From Anarhynchus alexandrinus (Eukaryota > Chordata > Aves > Charadriiformes > Charadriidae), in the NCBI GenBank assembly GCA_008711295.1, contig VUYV01000322.1, positions 707,726-771,725 of the forward strand: a stretch of 64,000 bases of DNA. The letters are read 5' to 3'. Below, one piece after another: positions 1 to 12,626 of this stretch (within the stretch, counting starts at the first letter, position 1; each line of letters opens with the position of its first letter). The translations under genes were made by a program, and so were the position numbers. Under the pieces are notes generated by a model that saw nothing but the letters and a program-made list of their open reading frames with translations, did no database searches and was not told where the DNA came from.

Positions 1-1682
1 CTGTCTGAGTTAATATAAAGCTCTGTGGAGAAACAACGGGACAGGCTAGTGTTAAAAGGAAGGGAAGCAGAGGTGACTCAAAGTTTAGAGAGCCTTAGAG
101 AAAGTTTACTGTCTCCCGTTGCTTTCCGTTCGACAGAGTTGGCCCATCTAAAACCAACACTGGCCAGCAGCAGTGGGAATCCTTTTCAATCACCATTAGC
201 AACACTTTTATTTCCATCATACTTGACCACAGCAGGCTGCATCCCAGTGAAGAGCATTCCTTTCAGAAAGCCAGCAGACATTCAAGTGCAGCGGATTTAC
301 TGTGTGAAAACGGCATTTTTAGGGGCTTCTGAAAATGTTTAAATGAATGCTCTTTTTTTTTTATTCTTTCTCACAGCTTGATTCTCAACTTAGAAAGCCC
401 TTCTTGCTAAACAATTTTAGGGTTTCCTACAGGAGCTTAGAAGTCAGGTTAACGTCCGCAATATAAATGTTCCGTTGCTGCTGTGACATTCCACATTTCT
501 TAAGGCCTGTACATTGGCAAAGTGAATGTTTGTAGCTATTTTGTTCAGGGTGAATGAATTGGGGTTACTGATGCATATTTTCGAGGCGACAGAAGAATTC
601 TGCGCAGTCTTTTAGTTTGGATGAAACTCCGCAGTAACGTCTGCGAGGTTTTCTTGCTCTGCCTAGCAAGAACAGCCTTCCGTAATATAGCCCCGTGCAA
701 GCTGAAAAGAGCCAAAAAGAAAAAATCTCCCCCCAAAACCTGAAAGCTTATTCGTTGGGGAGAACAAATAGGAATCAAGTCAGTCCCCATTACAGATCGT
801 AGCTAAAGCAGAGTTAGAAGGAGCCAGATAAATTCGACTGGCAGTGTGGTGGGGTGGTAGGACTTCCCTTCGCTCCCCAGCCCAGATGAAAGTGGCTCTG
901 GGCTTGGTTCCTGCCCTGTGCAGAAAGGCCTGGGCTCACACCAGTTCTGACTGGAATCAAAGGGAATCTCTCTTCTGCAGTGAATTATGTGACGGGCAAT
1001 TATGTGCAAATAACTATAAAAGTATGGGTTTTGTCAAGTTCCCGTAAAGTCCCTGTTTATATTCACAAACTTTTACTGTCTTCTTCCCTGAGGCTGGAGA
1101 TTTCAGGAGCGGCTTGTGAACTTTGTGCCCCTCAGAAATTTTATTTATTTTTTTTTTCTGATCCCAGTTTGGGGGGGATATCGCTGCACCGACGGCTGCT
1201 CCCGCCATGGGATTTCCACGCGCTCATTCCACACGCCTCTCCCTACACAACCTGTAATTGTGTCCCAGGTTAATCCCACCTCACTTAATTAATAACCCAG
1301 TCAACAGAGACAATCTTTTACAGTTACCAGAGAGAAATGAGCATATTTAGGCAGTTTTTCAGCCCACCTATGGGATGAGTCATCTCCTAAAGAGGTTGTA
1401 GCCCGTTGTTAATTATGGAGCCTGAGTGAGTCATCCCCTAACAGAGATGCCACTGGTGAGATGGGGTGAATCCAGGCCTGCGGTGCTCCTGCCTGAAGCC
1501 CTCCTGGGCGTGCAAAGCAGTGGGTGCAGGTTTGGTTTGGGTTAGCGTGAAAACATAACGCGAAATGCAGTCCGAAAACCTGCATACGGTGGAACAGTTT
1601 GACATATTTCTGTTGTTCTCAGGGAATAAGCGCAGCAACACTTTGGGAGTTGAGCACATAATTTGAATATTGGGCCTTCTAA
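1..1682. other. Unique noncoding DNA, no gene seen
   Basis: All six frames are broken by frequent stops and no protein family is recognisable. It holds a short T-run near 351-362 and a G7 run near 1171-1177. No interspersed repeat that I can name is present. Read as intergenic or intronic sequence. Confidence 0.6.
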
Positions 1683-1904
1683 TTGATCCCAGTCCCGACG
1701 AAGACAGACTTTGACATTACATATGATATGATCACGGGCACAGCAGGGGCAGTTAGACAGAGGGGATTGAGTGGTGTGTTCATAAAAGACCTAATGGAAA
1801 TCAAAGATAAAATGTTGCCTCCAGGAAATTATGCTCCCACACACATGTGGTCTGCTCTTATACCAAGAATACAGGGAATATTTAATGAACTGGATCTTAA
1901 GTGA
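1683..1904 (+). other. Exon-like open frame, unidentified (about 73 codons)
   Basis: A frame reads from 1683 to the stop at 1902-1904 without a gap, but its first codon is TTG, so if real it is an internal exon and not a whole gene. The 3' end carries a good vertebrate splice-donor match: AA at 1899-1900 followed by GTGAGT at 1901-1906. A candidate acceptor AG lies at 1691-1692, giving a 208-bp exon (1693-1900), but its pyrimidine tract is weak. The translated stretch is fairly polar, with a Gly/Ala-rich part (GTAGAVRQRG) and a C-terminal part containing PPGNYAPTHMW and LIPRIQGIFNELDL. I do not recognise the family. It could equally be a chance open frame, a conserved noncoding element or a fossil of a mobile or viral sequence. 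No partner exon was found nearby. Confidence 0.22.
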
Positions 1905-4900
1905 GTAGAGTGTGTTTCCCACTCCAACTATGTGGTCTCCGTTCAACGCAATACTGTATTTTTGATGGGCAAGCAAATTGGTTTCTTTTTGTTTTATTTT
2001 GTTTTGTTTTGCTGACATTAGCCAAGAGCTTACATTTTCAATTTCCTACAGTAAATTGTGCTTGTCCACTTTTGAAGAGTACAGAACAAAGGTGTATAAA
2101 CGTGTGTGTCGAGGGTGGCAGTGAGGAAGATGGAGTTCAATAGTGCAGGTTCTGTTGATTTTAATCTAGATTGAGGCGAATATTTACCCGACTGTCAGGT
2201 ATTTTCATTCCAGAAATCACTGCCCTGCTAACAGTTCTCATGTCCTCGTGCTCTCCTAAATTATAATAATATTCGGTAAAAAGGTATTTGGACTGCAATA
2301 CTGCATTTAAATGACTGACTCATTCAAGTGCTCTACAGTCTGTAAGGTACACCTTCATTATAGACTGACCAATTCAGACTTAACGTAAGATATGCTCAAC
2401 AAACGTGGGTTTATCTTGTTTCTGCCAAGTAAAACCTTTCACATTTTGATGATATTTTCCAGTGTAATCTTTGTTATTAGGGTACAGGTAGGAAAGTGTG
2501 TGTCTCCTGTTTTGGCAACGAAATCTGTAGCCGCTAGGTGCTGAGATGATTTGAAAGTGCAGCCAAGGCAATGTTCGCAGTGATCAAACTGGAGCTATTG
2601 CTGCTGTGTCGGCTGCCAAAAATACATAGTTAGAGACTTCATTCAGGGAGAATGAGGAAAATTCATAGTCCCATCACATTAAATAAAGAGAACAGCCAAA
2701 GCCCTTGTTATATATTTCCTTTTTCCATTTCTTTGTATGCATTTTTATCCCCTTTTACATCTCTCTGTGTCAGAAAGGTTCTTGTTTAAAAGGTTTTGCA
2801 GTTGACGGGAACAAAAGCAGCTGAACTTGTAGTCTGATCCATCCAAACAGCTCCTCCTGACATGGACAGCTGTTCTTTCCTTTCAAACCCTCCAAAACCA
2901 CTCTGAGCTAAATGTTTCATTTTTAAAAAATGAATCATCAATCATAACCCTTCTAGTAAGGAGAAGAAGATACTTCTGAACAATAACTGTAAAATTTCCT
3001 TGCATTCCTTTCAAGACGGTGTCTGTTGCTCTTCCTGTAATAACTGTCCTTTCTCGGCATCTCCCTGTCCTTACTGTGTGTTTCTTCTTCTCCATCCTCT
3101 CGCAAAACATGCCGTCCACTCTGTCTTCCCACTTGTGTCACATTCCCTGACTTTTATCCTTTCCATCTTGTTTCCATGGACCTAGTCTGGTACCACCGAA
3201 AGTAATGGACGTTTTGGCAATTTCTCTGGCTCTAACGAAGCCAGATGCTGTCTTAAGTGCTGCTGCACTTGGACCAGTAGCAAATGTATCGGGTTGCCTA
3301 TGAAACTCCATCACGCTGGTGCTCTACAGGAAAAGCAGCGCTGGTTTTGTCAGGCTAGCCAGGATGTACATCGTTACTAAAGAAGCAGTCGGGCTGCATG
3401 GAAAATTAAATCAAACTCTTAAGATCCCAAGATGAACTGGAGATTGGCTTCCTCCCAGTTCTGTTCCTCAGGCTGAGATCTTTAGCATACATATGCTGGA
3501 GGAGGGATCAGGGAAGAAGGGAAAAGATGGAGCGGGAGAAAGGGAAGTTTTAAATGCCCTGAGGCAAAAGCTTAGCTGTCCTCCTCTGCAGTGGTTTCTA
3601 GTTCTCTGTAGACCTCTTGCTCTCAGCTACTGAATGAGTACTCAACGGTTCCAATTTCTACTGGTTTTTTTTTTTCCTTCTCTCTGTAAAAGTGTAAATA
3701 TAAGTCTGTACTAGTAGGGTAGTTTGGCTTTTGGAACAGTCAAAGGTTAAAAAGTTGTTTGGGAAACTTTACAGTAGTATATAAAAAGTGTGTCACCTGC
3801 CTCCTCTCCACACTGGAGAGCTGTATTACAAAAACTCGTCTTCAACTGGTGGCTCAAGCTTCCTTTTTAGTTAAAATGAGATTGTCCATGTAAACCAGAC
3901 ATGGCAAAGCAACTTGAATCCTGAAAAAGAAACAGAGGTTGAGAGAGGAAGAATCAGAAATCAGGGATTGGAAAAAAGTCTATACTTTGTCCTGCATCCA
4001 TCCCCTGTAAGCACTTCAGTGATACATCAGAAAGCCGGTAGCCCTAGGCTTTCTCTTGTCAGTAGAAACCAGGATGTATCTCCAAAGAGCAATTCTGCTC
4101 AGCTAAAACCCAAGTCAGCCTGTCAACGTACTGTCTGTCTTCATGGGTGATAAAGGAAGCAAAGGGCAACTCATTTTCTAATTTTGGCATCTCAAGCAAA
4201 TGGTTGAATTTGAAAAAGATGGTGTTGGTCCTTTATATATACTTAAGGGATACAGTATACATAACTCTGTAGGGGTGCCAGAGAGAAAAAGGGGCATTAG
4301 AACCGGTGACACAGGGAAAGGACCAGCAGATGAATGAGCCTGTACGTATGGAGCAAAGGAAAGAGAAAAATAAATGATAGCCAGGAACAGATGAGACCAA
4401 GTGATGGGCACTTGGCAGAGTCACCTGTGGTGACAGAGAGGAGGAAATGTGGAACAAACATCCCTGGTTTTAGCTATGTTTAGTACACAGTGGTGACAAG
4501 TCACAAGAAAATGTAGAAGCTGAGAGGTAGGATTGCTTAGGAGGAAAGAGCCGGGCCATCTCTGGTGTACTGGAGACTGGTAGATGGACTGCATGCAGAC
4601 CTCTGTTTCTGGTAAGTTCAACATATCTGGGATTTTATGCTTAAGCAGCCTCATCAACTGCCATTAATAATTTGCAGCAAAACTAGACAAAAATTAAAAT
4701 AACTTTTCCGTGTTAAAAATCCCACCCTAAGTAATTTTATATTTTCTCTCAGCTGTATGTGTAGGACCAGCAGGGTCATAGCAATCCTTGAAAGGTTAGA
4801 GAAGTTGTTTGCTAAGAGACAGTTGCTCTCCCATTTGTTTATTGCTTCATCTGACTTCTGCGCTACCCATGTTGCTGAGGGTTGTCTGTAAATCTTGTAC

Positions 4901-6293
4901 CTTGTACCAAATTAAGAAGACCATCTGTTGAAGAAAGCCTGTGTAAGGAGGTTTCCTGGAACACAGCATTGATGAAGCTGCACCTGTACCACTATTTGAA
5001 GCCCCAATTTCTCTGCAGAGAAGAGGGCAGAATTGGTTTTCTGTTGAGCAACACACAGCTCCAGTGCATCTGTAATTTCCAAACGTCTGTTGATTGAATT
5101 TGTGTATTAATGGTTATAAGGATCTTCCTCCTTAAGCTATAAATCACATTTTATGGTATTAATTCATAGGAAATGATTAAAGCATCCTAAATAGGTGAAG
5201 ATTTACAGGTTTAATATTAGCTGCTTGACTGGCATCTCCCCTTGATGTTGTAGTGCCAGAAGAGTGATTGGAACGAGTTCATTTTTATGGAGTTATTCTT
5301 CATTAATAACCCGTTTCTGACTCTATCAAACATGCGCGAGGGACACAGAGACAGTTATTTGTTCTGAATATGAGGGACTGTAGGTTAAATGTTTTCCTTC
5401 ATTTCCGATTAGTTACAGTACTGCATTCTCTGCCTTAAGCAGCAACTCGCTGCTGGGAGATGTATGAAACGGCAAAGCAGTCAGGTTATATTCTTCATGA
5501 CAAGAGTTTCTGAAAAGTCAAGGAGGTCTGTTGTGAAGAGTCCGCTGACTTTTGGCTTTTTTTTTTTCATTTGATCATGCAGATGTTTTCCGTTTTAAAG
5601 AATGCACGATCTTTTAAAAGATAATCTTGCTGGGGATTTGAAGACATGACAGAATAGGTGCCTGGGAGGTCAGTTGAGAAAATGTTTTCTTAGGTAGGCT
5701 GCAGCAAAGAAGAAACAAAATGTTGTGAGAAATAGTTCGTGAGTTAGTACTTGTGTATTGGAGAGGGTAGAGAGCAATGTAGAGAGGATCAGAGACACAG
5801 TGATTGGGTCTGGGAAGGTCCTGGATGGTCAGGAGGATACAGTTGACTTCTGCTGCTATGAAATAGGAAGATCTTTGTTGAATGACAGGTTGAATTTCAG
5901 CCTCTTGGTGCCTGGATGTGTTGGAAACACAGCAAACAAGTGTGTTGGCATCTCAGCTTTAACCTCGTGTTAAAAATAAACATTATTTTAATGCAGAAGT
6001 ATCTCTGTGTTTAATCAAACTCTTCAGGCTAGTAACAAACAGAAACTGGAGGAGGCTTCCTTTTATTTTGATACAACTATTTTTCTTTTGTGGAAAGCAC
6101 TGTACCTTTTGATCTCCTGAAAGTGAGACGCTTTTTTTGATGTTGTCTAAATCATATGCATCACACTGCTACTCAGTAAACAATAAGTTCTCAATACTAC
6201 TCGCCTCTCCCATTGCCCAAACCTAGTTCATTAGGCCACTTAGAGGTGAGGTACTATCAGTTGCTAGCTGTCATGATGGAAGATGGATTAAAT
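1905..6293. other. Unique noncoding DNA, no gene seen
   Basis: No convincing coding frame or known repeat family. It contains a TTTTG-type simple stretch around 1985-2012, a purine-rich stretch around 3499-3550, a T-run near 3666-3676 and another near 5559-5568. Open frames of 60-80 codons here overlap on both strands and have no recognisable motifs. Confidence 0.55.
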
Positions 6294-6400
6294 CAGTAGT
6301 TTCCAAATTGTGATCCACAGACCTGAAGGTCTGCTGAGATTTAGCTGATCTTGAGAATTCTTCATGCTACAATTCAGCTTTTAAATCATGTTCAAAGAAG
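6294..6400 (+). mobile_element. Possible ancient hAT (Charlie-like) transposon end
   Basis: The stretch begins with CAGTAGTTTCCAAATTGTG, followed by a 'gtgatccacagacc...ggtctgctgag' run. This resembles the terminal inverted repeat of old hAT-Charlie elements of amniotes, which begin CAGTGGTTC(C/T)CAA(A/C)CTGTGGTCC and continue into a 'ggtctgc' segment. A matching inverted terminus was not found downstream, so it would be a truncated fossil. The similarity is judged by eye from memory of the family. Confidence 0.35.
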
Positions 6401-6415
6401 TTTACCGGTCAGAAA

Positions 6416-6437
6416 CATATCATCAGCGGATGATATG
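6416..6437. repeat. Perfect 9-bp hairpin, 4-nt loop
   Basis: CATATCATC at 6416-6424 is the exact reverse complement of GATGATATG at 6429-6437, separated by AGCG. No coding or RNA-gene context explains it. Confidence 0.7.
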
Positions 6438-7324
6438 ACTGGCAAAATTTGACAGGAGTCAACACAGTCATGCAGCCCCACTCTGCCTGAAGAACTGTCC
6501 CTTTTCCCAGACTTTGTTCAACATCCCTTTCTGTGAAAGCCACAGCAGCAGTGCCGCTGCCACTGCAACATGATGTAGTTACCAACGGGAGGGAAAGAGT
6601 CTTCACGATCGCCTTAAAGACATGTATATGGTATAAAAAGTTTTGGACACTTCTGGCTTTTCCTTTCAAGAAGTTGATGTGTAAGTGAGTTATTACTACC
6701 ACAGAGAAACAGAAGTAGTATAATATTAGGATGTTTATATTTTAGAGGTGGTCCATGCACAGTGCCTGGAGGATCTTGTGATGAGATGTCACATCAAATA
6801 AGAAATCCAATACTCAAATTCAGTTGTCATAAAAAGAAGGTTTTGCTTTGACTCTATTCCAGCACTCCGACTCCATTCCAGAGAAACAGAGACTCGGTTT
6901 CAGAATGATTTTTATTTTGCTTTGAACACTGTTCACACACAATAAATGAGAAAGAACTTTCATGTTCTGGTTAGAGAAATTAGCTCTAAGAACATTTTAA
7001 TGCTACTTGCTCTTATTTTTGATGTCATGTGCCAGAAACGTCTGTGGTGCTTGCTAAAGATCATAAAGCATCATCAGCCTCTCCTTTGCCACGCATAATG
7101 AAAGCCAGCATTTCAACAACACTGGGAAGAAGCTTTATTTACACAGCACAAAAGAAAACAATTTTTTGAAAGGCCAACATTAATCATAAACAGTAAAGCA
7201 AATCACAATGTTTTGACAGCAAAACACAATGAAATATTTTTATTCTAGCTGAAGAACAGGTTTCTGATTCTGAAAATAAACACCGTACTCCACGCCAAAG
7301 ATACAAAAGCACTTCTCCAGCACT
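6438..7324. other. Unique noncoding DNA before the CR1 copy
   Basis: No gene recognised. The last part (about 7130-7320) is A-rich with several AATAAA-like words and leads directly into the 5'-truncated CR1 fragment. No target-site duplication was identified, as expected for CR1. Confidence 0.5.
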
Positions 7325-7858
7325 GTGCCTCTCGTGACACCCCACCTGGAGTACTGCATCCAGCTCTGGAGCCCCCAACATAAGAAGGACATGGACCTGC
7401 TGGAGCGAGTCCAGAGGAGGCCACAAAGATGATCAGAGGGCTGGAGCACCTCTGCTGTGAGGACAGGCTGAGAGAGTTGGGGGTGTTTAGCCTGGAGAAG
7501 AAAAGGCTCCGGGAAGACCTTAGAGCCCCTTCCACTACCAAAAGGGGCTACAGGAGATATGGAGAGGGACTTTTTATCAGGCAGTGTAGTGATAGGACGA
7601 GGGGTAACGGTTTTAAACTGGAAGAAGGGAGATTTAGATTAGATATTAGGAAGAAATTCTTTGCTGTGAGGATGGTGAGGCACTGGCCCAGGTTGCCCAG
7701 AGAAGCTGTGGCTGCCCCATCCCTGGAGGTGTTCAAGGCCAGGTTGGACGGGGCTTGGAGCAACCTGGTCTGGTGGGAGGTGTCCCTGCCCATGGCAAGG
7801 GGGTTGGAACTTGATGATCTTCAAGGTTCCTTCCAACCCAAACCATTCTATGATTCTA
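7325..7858 (+). mobile_element. CR1 LINE, 5'-truncated 3' fragment
   Basis: About 530 bp of a CR1 non-LTR retrotransposon. The 5' part encodes the C-terminal end of the CR1 reverse transcriptase: the stretch around 7335-7375 translates as [20 protein letters not shown], close to the conserved PHLEYC(I/V)Q(L/F)W block. The frame is then broken by stops. The 3' untranslated part has the usual CR1 order: 'ggaagaagggagatttagatt', the 'ggttgcccagagaagctgtgg' block, 'tccctggaggtgttcaaggcc', and a 3' end 'ccattctatgattcta' that carries the CR1 8-bp terminal repeat. The element is 5'-truncated, as most CR1 copies are, and cannot move by itself. It belongs to the same subfamily as the copy at 36000-36330. 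Confidence 0.95.
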
Positions 7859-10800
7859 AACCTCCTTCGCCTCTATAAGAAGAGTTCAGTTCTGACAGCG
7901 CTGACTGTGTTTAATGAACCTTGAAGTCAATGGGACTCTCTCCATGATATCTACTCATATCTCTCGGGTCCCTGTCAATAGACCTCTGGGGAAAACATTA
8001 TTTTTTTTACCCTGCTTTACACTTTGTTCATGCTGACGTACATCTGAGGCTGAGCAGATGGCTGGAGCATTTATGGTGACACTGCTGGTGTCTGTGTTCT
8101 ACTCAGCAGAGCCCCTGCCCCTTTGGCACAGGGGGCTGGAAGGAAATCCTCATCTTTTAGTGAATATAAACATAAGTTTGAACTTTGGGTGGCTTTTGTG
8201 TTTGATTTTGGGGAGGAGAGAGTGTCATCTTTCTCTTGTTCTGTTAGAAGAGGAGACAGGGATTTGCTTTGGATATCTTTTTTGTTAGCTCACTGAACTC
8301 AGTAGAAGGGCACCTGATGGACCCTCTGGGCCACTAGGGTGGCTTACTGCTAAATAGATAAGATACCTCAAGCTGTGACTGATGGTAATTATTCCCTGCT
8401 TTCTTCACACATTCGCAGAGCTCACGTGTTGTCTAAAAGTGAATGGCGCAATGGAAGGGGAGAAACACACCTGGAGACATGAACTAAGGTGGACAAATCT
8501 GTAGGAAATTGCTTTAAGTGCTCTAGATTATTCAGAAAGCCTTATGCTGTTGTATGCTTTTCCCTTGGTTTTTTCAGTGATACTGTTAAATACCACTCAG
8601 ATTCTTACTTCTTGTCTTTACTTCTTTGAGAAATATATTTCTCTTACAGTCTGAATACAGTTTGCAAAGGTGTGTGAGATTCCCAAGGATTTCCCCTCAG
8701 TCAAGTCAGACACTTGCAGCCCTTTTCATATCAATGGATTCCAGTTTCTAAACCATCAAAAGCAGTTTGATGCAAAAGTTGCATCTTCATGCCTTGAAGC
8801 CCCCCATTTCCTTCTCAAACCGCTTTCTTCACTGTTCCAAAGAGGACACAGCTGCCATGTTGCTAACAATAGTAATATAAATCCTTAAATACATTCATTC
8901 TAACAACAGTTTCTGGGACACCTTCCTGGTGAGTCCCTTCTGATGTGATCTGCAGGTATTTACATTAAGAATCTGTGGCTGCTTGAAAAAAAAAAAAGGA
9001 TCAATATCACAGCACTCCAGTAGTGTTTTGATTTTTTTACTTCTTTTTCCTGGCCTGTTGTTTCTCATCTTCCTAGGAAAATCCAATCCAGCTTAACATT
9101 GATCTTTTTAGCACTGCTATTTAATAGCTGCCACCCATCCAATCAAAGCAGGGCAGAAGCTGCCAAGCTCTAGTATTTCCTTGCTTTACTCTTCAAAGAA
9201 TGTCCTTGCCTCCTCTTTCTTGGATGTTTCCTATACATACACTTGTGACTCTCTCTGTTCCCCAAGATCGTGTTTGCTTGCAATTAGTGGAGCTTTTGAG
9301 CAGATTTAGGCCACTGGTACACGGCTCAATAATCACCACTTTTCCACTCTTTTCCAGTCATTCTTTTGTGATGGGCAACTATATTTCACGACATAATAAT
9401 GTCCCTTGGCAGATTTGATCTCATTCTCATAATGCAAATGTTTATAGACAATGGACTTAATATGCCAGTTAAAACAGATTTTGATTTTGCTTATCTACAG
9501 CCAAAGTTCTTGGCCCCTGGTGCACAACCAAACCATGTGTAAAAAGGTATTCAGCTCTGAATGAGATCACTAACATCTGTTGCTGCACAGAACATTTAAT
9601 CTTCAAACACTATCAACAACAACAAAAATCAGGCAGCTCAAAACGCAGACGTGGAGGAACATGGGCATTGTGAGAATGAGCTTCAGCTCCTCTTAATTGC
9701 TGCCATGCCTTGTGCGTGGTGGTGCTCTCCTCGCAGCTACAGTAGCTTGCCCTCAGGAGTCCCTGAGGATTGTACCAGGAGAGTAAAAAAAACCTACTTT
9801 CTGAGAAGAGCAGCCCAAAATGCAACCACTCCCCTCCCCTCCCATCCCATCCCATCCCCTGGGCAGTTGGGTTCTGGCTCAAAGCAGGTGTCGAAGGTTG
9901 GTAAATGAGAGAGGTACTGAAGTGGTCAAGAGTGTTTATTAATATAGTATCTGATATGCAGAGATTAGCCTGACTTTTATGGTAAAATTATAGCTCATAA
10001 TCATTCTGGCTGCTCTTGATCGTCTACAAATGCAATTTTGAGTCTCCTCTTCTTTGTGGTATTCCTGAGAGTTAAAATATGATCACAATTTTCCAGCTAT
10101 CCTGAAGAACAGGAGGTATCAGCCATCCCTTCAAGGTTCTCTTTGCATTTGTCGTTGAGTTACCTTTTGACAAATTTGTATTTCCTTTCCCTTCTCTGTT
10201 CCTCAGAGCCGTGGTATCTCCTGGATCAGGAGCTAAACAAGGTATCTGTGCTTTACACAGCCCTTCAACATCCTTGGACCCCACCTTGCAGCTTTTTCAG
10301 AAAGCTTGTAAGGAACCCTGGTTCTGAATAGATGCATTTTTTCTCTTTGTGGATGGCAAATGGTCTTGGCTTGTTCACAGGCACTGTCCAATACACCCGG
10401 AGTCTGATGACCTCAGCCATCTGAATCACACCCATCTGTAGTCATGAATTCTTGATAACGTTGCTGAAGCCTCACGTATTCTCTTTACTGCTTTTTTTTT
10501 AATCATAAGGGTTCTCCCATCCTTCACTGAGTGCTCTCTTAGACGTATAGTTGTTGTGCTTTGCTGATGTGTGTCTTGAAGCCATGCTGTTTCTTAAATG
10601 TTGGGGGGGAAATACCATAACAATGATAATGGGAATAATATGAGGCTGATGAAATAAAGTGAATTAAAGATTAATGCTCGCAGTGGAAGTTAGTTATGAC
10701 ATTTTAGTTATATTGTTCTGTCTTCTAGAACTATAGTTCGGAGTCCTCAAGGAAGGAAAGGTTTATTGAATTTTGTTGTCTAGCGTTGTTGTTGCAAATG

Positions 10801-12431
10801 TACCTGCTGGTCTGCTGCTATTACGTTCCCCATCTCTTTAACTGCTCTGCGTTTTCTTTGACTCATAGATTTCATGGAAAGTTTGTCATAGTCTTGCACG
10901 GGCTGAGTGTGTTCCATTAAATGGAAATTCGGGTCTCTCGTCCTTTCCAGGAGTTGCGGTTAATGAACCTGCACCAAGATTTCCTACGTGATTTGCGTTT
11001 GGTACCTGTGGTTATATCCTCGCATTCCTTGCAGTGAAACAGATGTTTGTCATACGCTCCTAAACATATAAATCGGCCCGGGCTTTCCAAGTGATTTGTG
11101 TGCCAAAGAATTCAATTATGGCTCTGAATGGTCCTGGGCCATAACGCTGTGAGATGAGCTTATTTAACAGAAATTCTAGAGTCTTTGGCACGGTAGGTTT
11201 ACCAGGGTGAGGTGAACAGGAACGAAATGCAGTCCTGGAAAGAGGACTGTCATGCAGATGACTCGCTGCAATCAAACGCTTTGAGAAAATACGGTCTCTA
11301 AATGTTATGTCTACAACTAATTAACTGTATTTATTGTAAGACCTATAGAAAGACAGAAACTGTGAAGTTTAGGGAAAATTAAATTAGGTTTTCAAACAAA
11401 TGCCAGGCTGCCCAGCGTTCTTTTTTTTGGAAAAAAAACAGCAATCTCTTTGCCAAGTAAACTGAAATATGCTAAAATGCAAATGTTGATGTATTTCAAC
11501 AGGGAAATTCAATCGCTGAGTACCAACTTTGTTTTCAAAATTTGAAATGTTGAAATCATCCTGGTTTCAAACTGAAAAGTAGGCTCATATATACACAGTC
11601 TTTGTTTAATCAGCAGCTTTGACATTTTTACGTTAATTCTTTTCTTCAGATACTGTATTTTCCCCCATTGAAATATGCCCAATTTACACACGGTATACTC
11701 ACACTCAAATAGACACACTTGCAGTGGAGCTGACAAATTTAGTTCCAGATGTGACTATGTATGTATATATGTATGTGCCACATAGTAAATATTGATTTTT
11801 CCCCCCTTTTTTCACTACTAAAGCCTCAAAATTGTTTGAGTATAGTGGCATAACAATTGATGTCACTGGAGATGTGGCGGTATATGCTCTTTATTATAAG
11901 GGAGGGGCAGGATAAGGTTTGGTAATCAAATTCCTGAATGAAAATATTGTGATCTTGAGTGCAGTGGGCGTATGGTCAACAAATAAAATCAAGTGGTGCC
12001 TTGCGCTGATAGAATAGGACACGTGTTCTTTACGTAAGTATTTTGATGGTTCGTTAATGGCATCAAAAGACGAGAGACAGTAGAGAGGAGATGGATGTAC
12101 TCTGTCTGTACAGTGGGTGGGTATCTGAAGGGCAAATCCTCTACCGGACAACAAAAATAATGCCTTTCCAAGTAGGTCTTAGGAAACAATTTTTCTCTGC
12201 AAAACCTACCGTTCCTAACACGGCGCTGAGAAAATAGATGGAGTAGTCAGGAGATTGGTGACCTTGGGCAAATCAACACCACATACCACAATCTGTTTCA
12301 ACTTCAGATCTTAGAAAAGCTGTTTGAAGATCGGCTCCGTGAGCCAGCAGTAGGCTGGCACTCTTCTTTTTTTCTCATCGGGGATAATGGTCCCTCCTTT
12401 TGGCAAGTGAAAACTTGCTGGGTGAGACCCT
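7859..12431. other. Unique noncoding DNA, no gene seen
   Basis: No coding family recognised. Small simple-sequence features are an A-run near 8985-8996, CCCAT/CCCCT pentamers around 9828-9860, and a short TGTA/TATG tract near 11756-11776. ATGCAAAT octamer-like words occur near 9436 and 11477 but are expected by chance at this AT content. Confidence 0.55.
9828..9860. repeat. Short CCCAT/CCCCT pentanucleotide repeat
   Basis: Three CCCAT units flanked by CCCCT units on both sides form a C-rich microsatellite of about 33 bp. It is too short to be a stable minisatellite. Confidence 0.7.
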
Positions 12432-12626
12432 GCGCCCGTGCCTGCGTTGGAGAGCGGCCCAGGAGAGCTTGGCGCTGCTGGCCAGCCAACGTGGCAGTGT
12501 GGACGTATGAAGAGCAAGAACATCTTTCTCCAGCCCGGTCAGGAGGGTGTTAGTGCAAGCACTGAGGCTAAGTTCACGGGGAGCCCTGCCAAGCACCCCC
12601 TGGCTCTGTACGGGAGGAACGGCGGG
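12432..12626. promoter_or_regulatory. GC/CpG-richer patch
   Basis: By hand count there are about 12 CpG dinucleotides in about 195 bp, against a CpG-poor background, and the local GC content is visibly higher than in the flanks. No TATA box, clear ETS or NRF1 site, or downstream exon was recognised. It could be a small CpG-rich regulatory element or part of an old, unrecognised repeat. Confidence 0.3.

Noticed and set aside
7429..7878. 149-codon + strand frame and several minus-strand frames at 7.2-7.9 kb
   Set aside because: They lie within the CR1 3' UTR and are not the CR1 coding frame. The similar frame at 36069-36368 exists only because the second CR1 copy has the same sequence.
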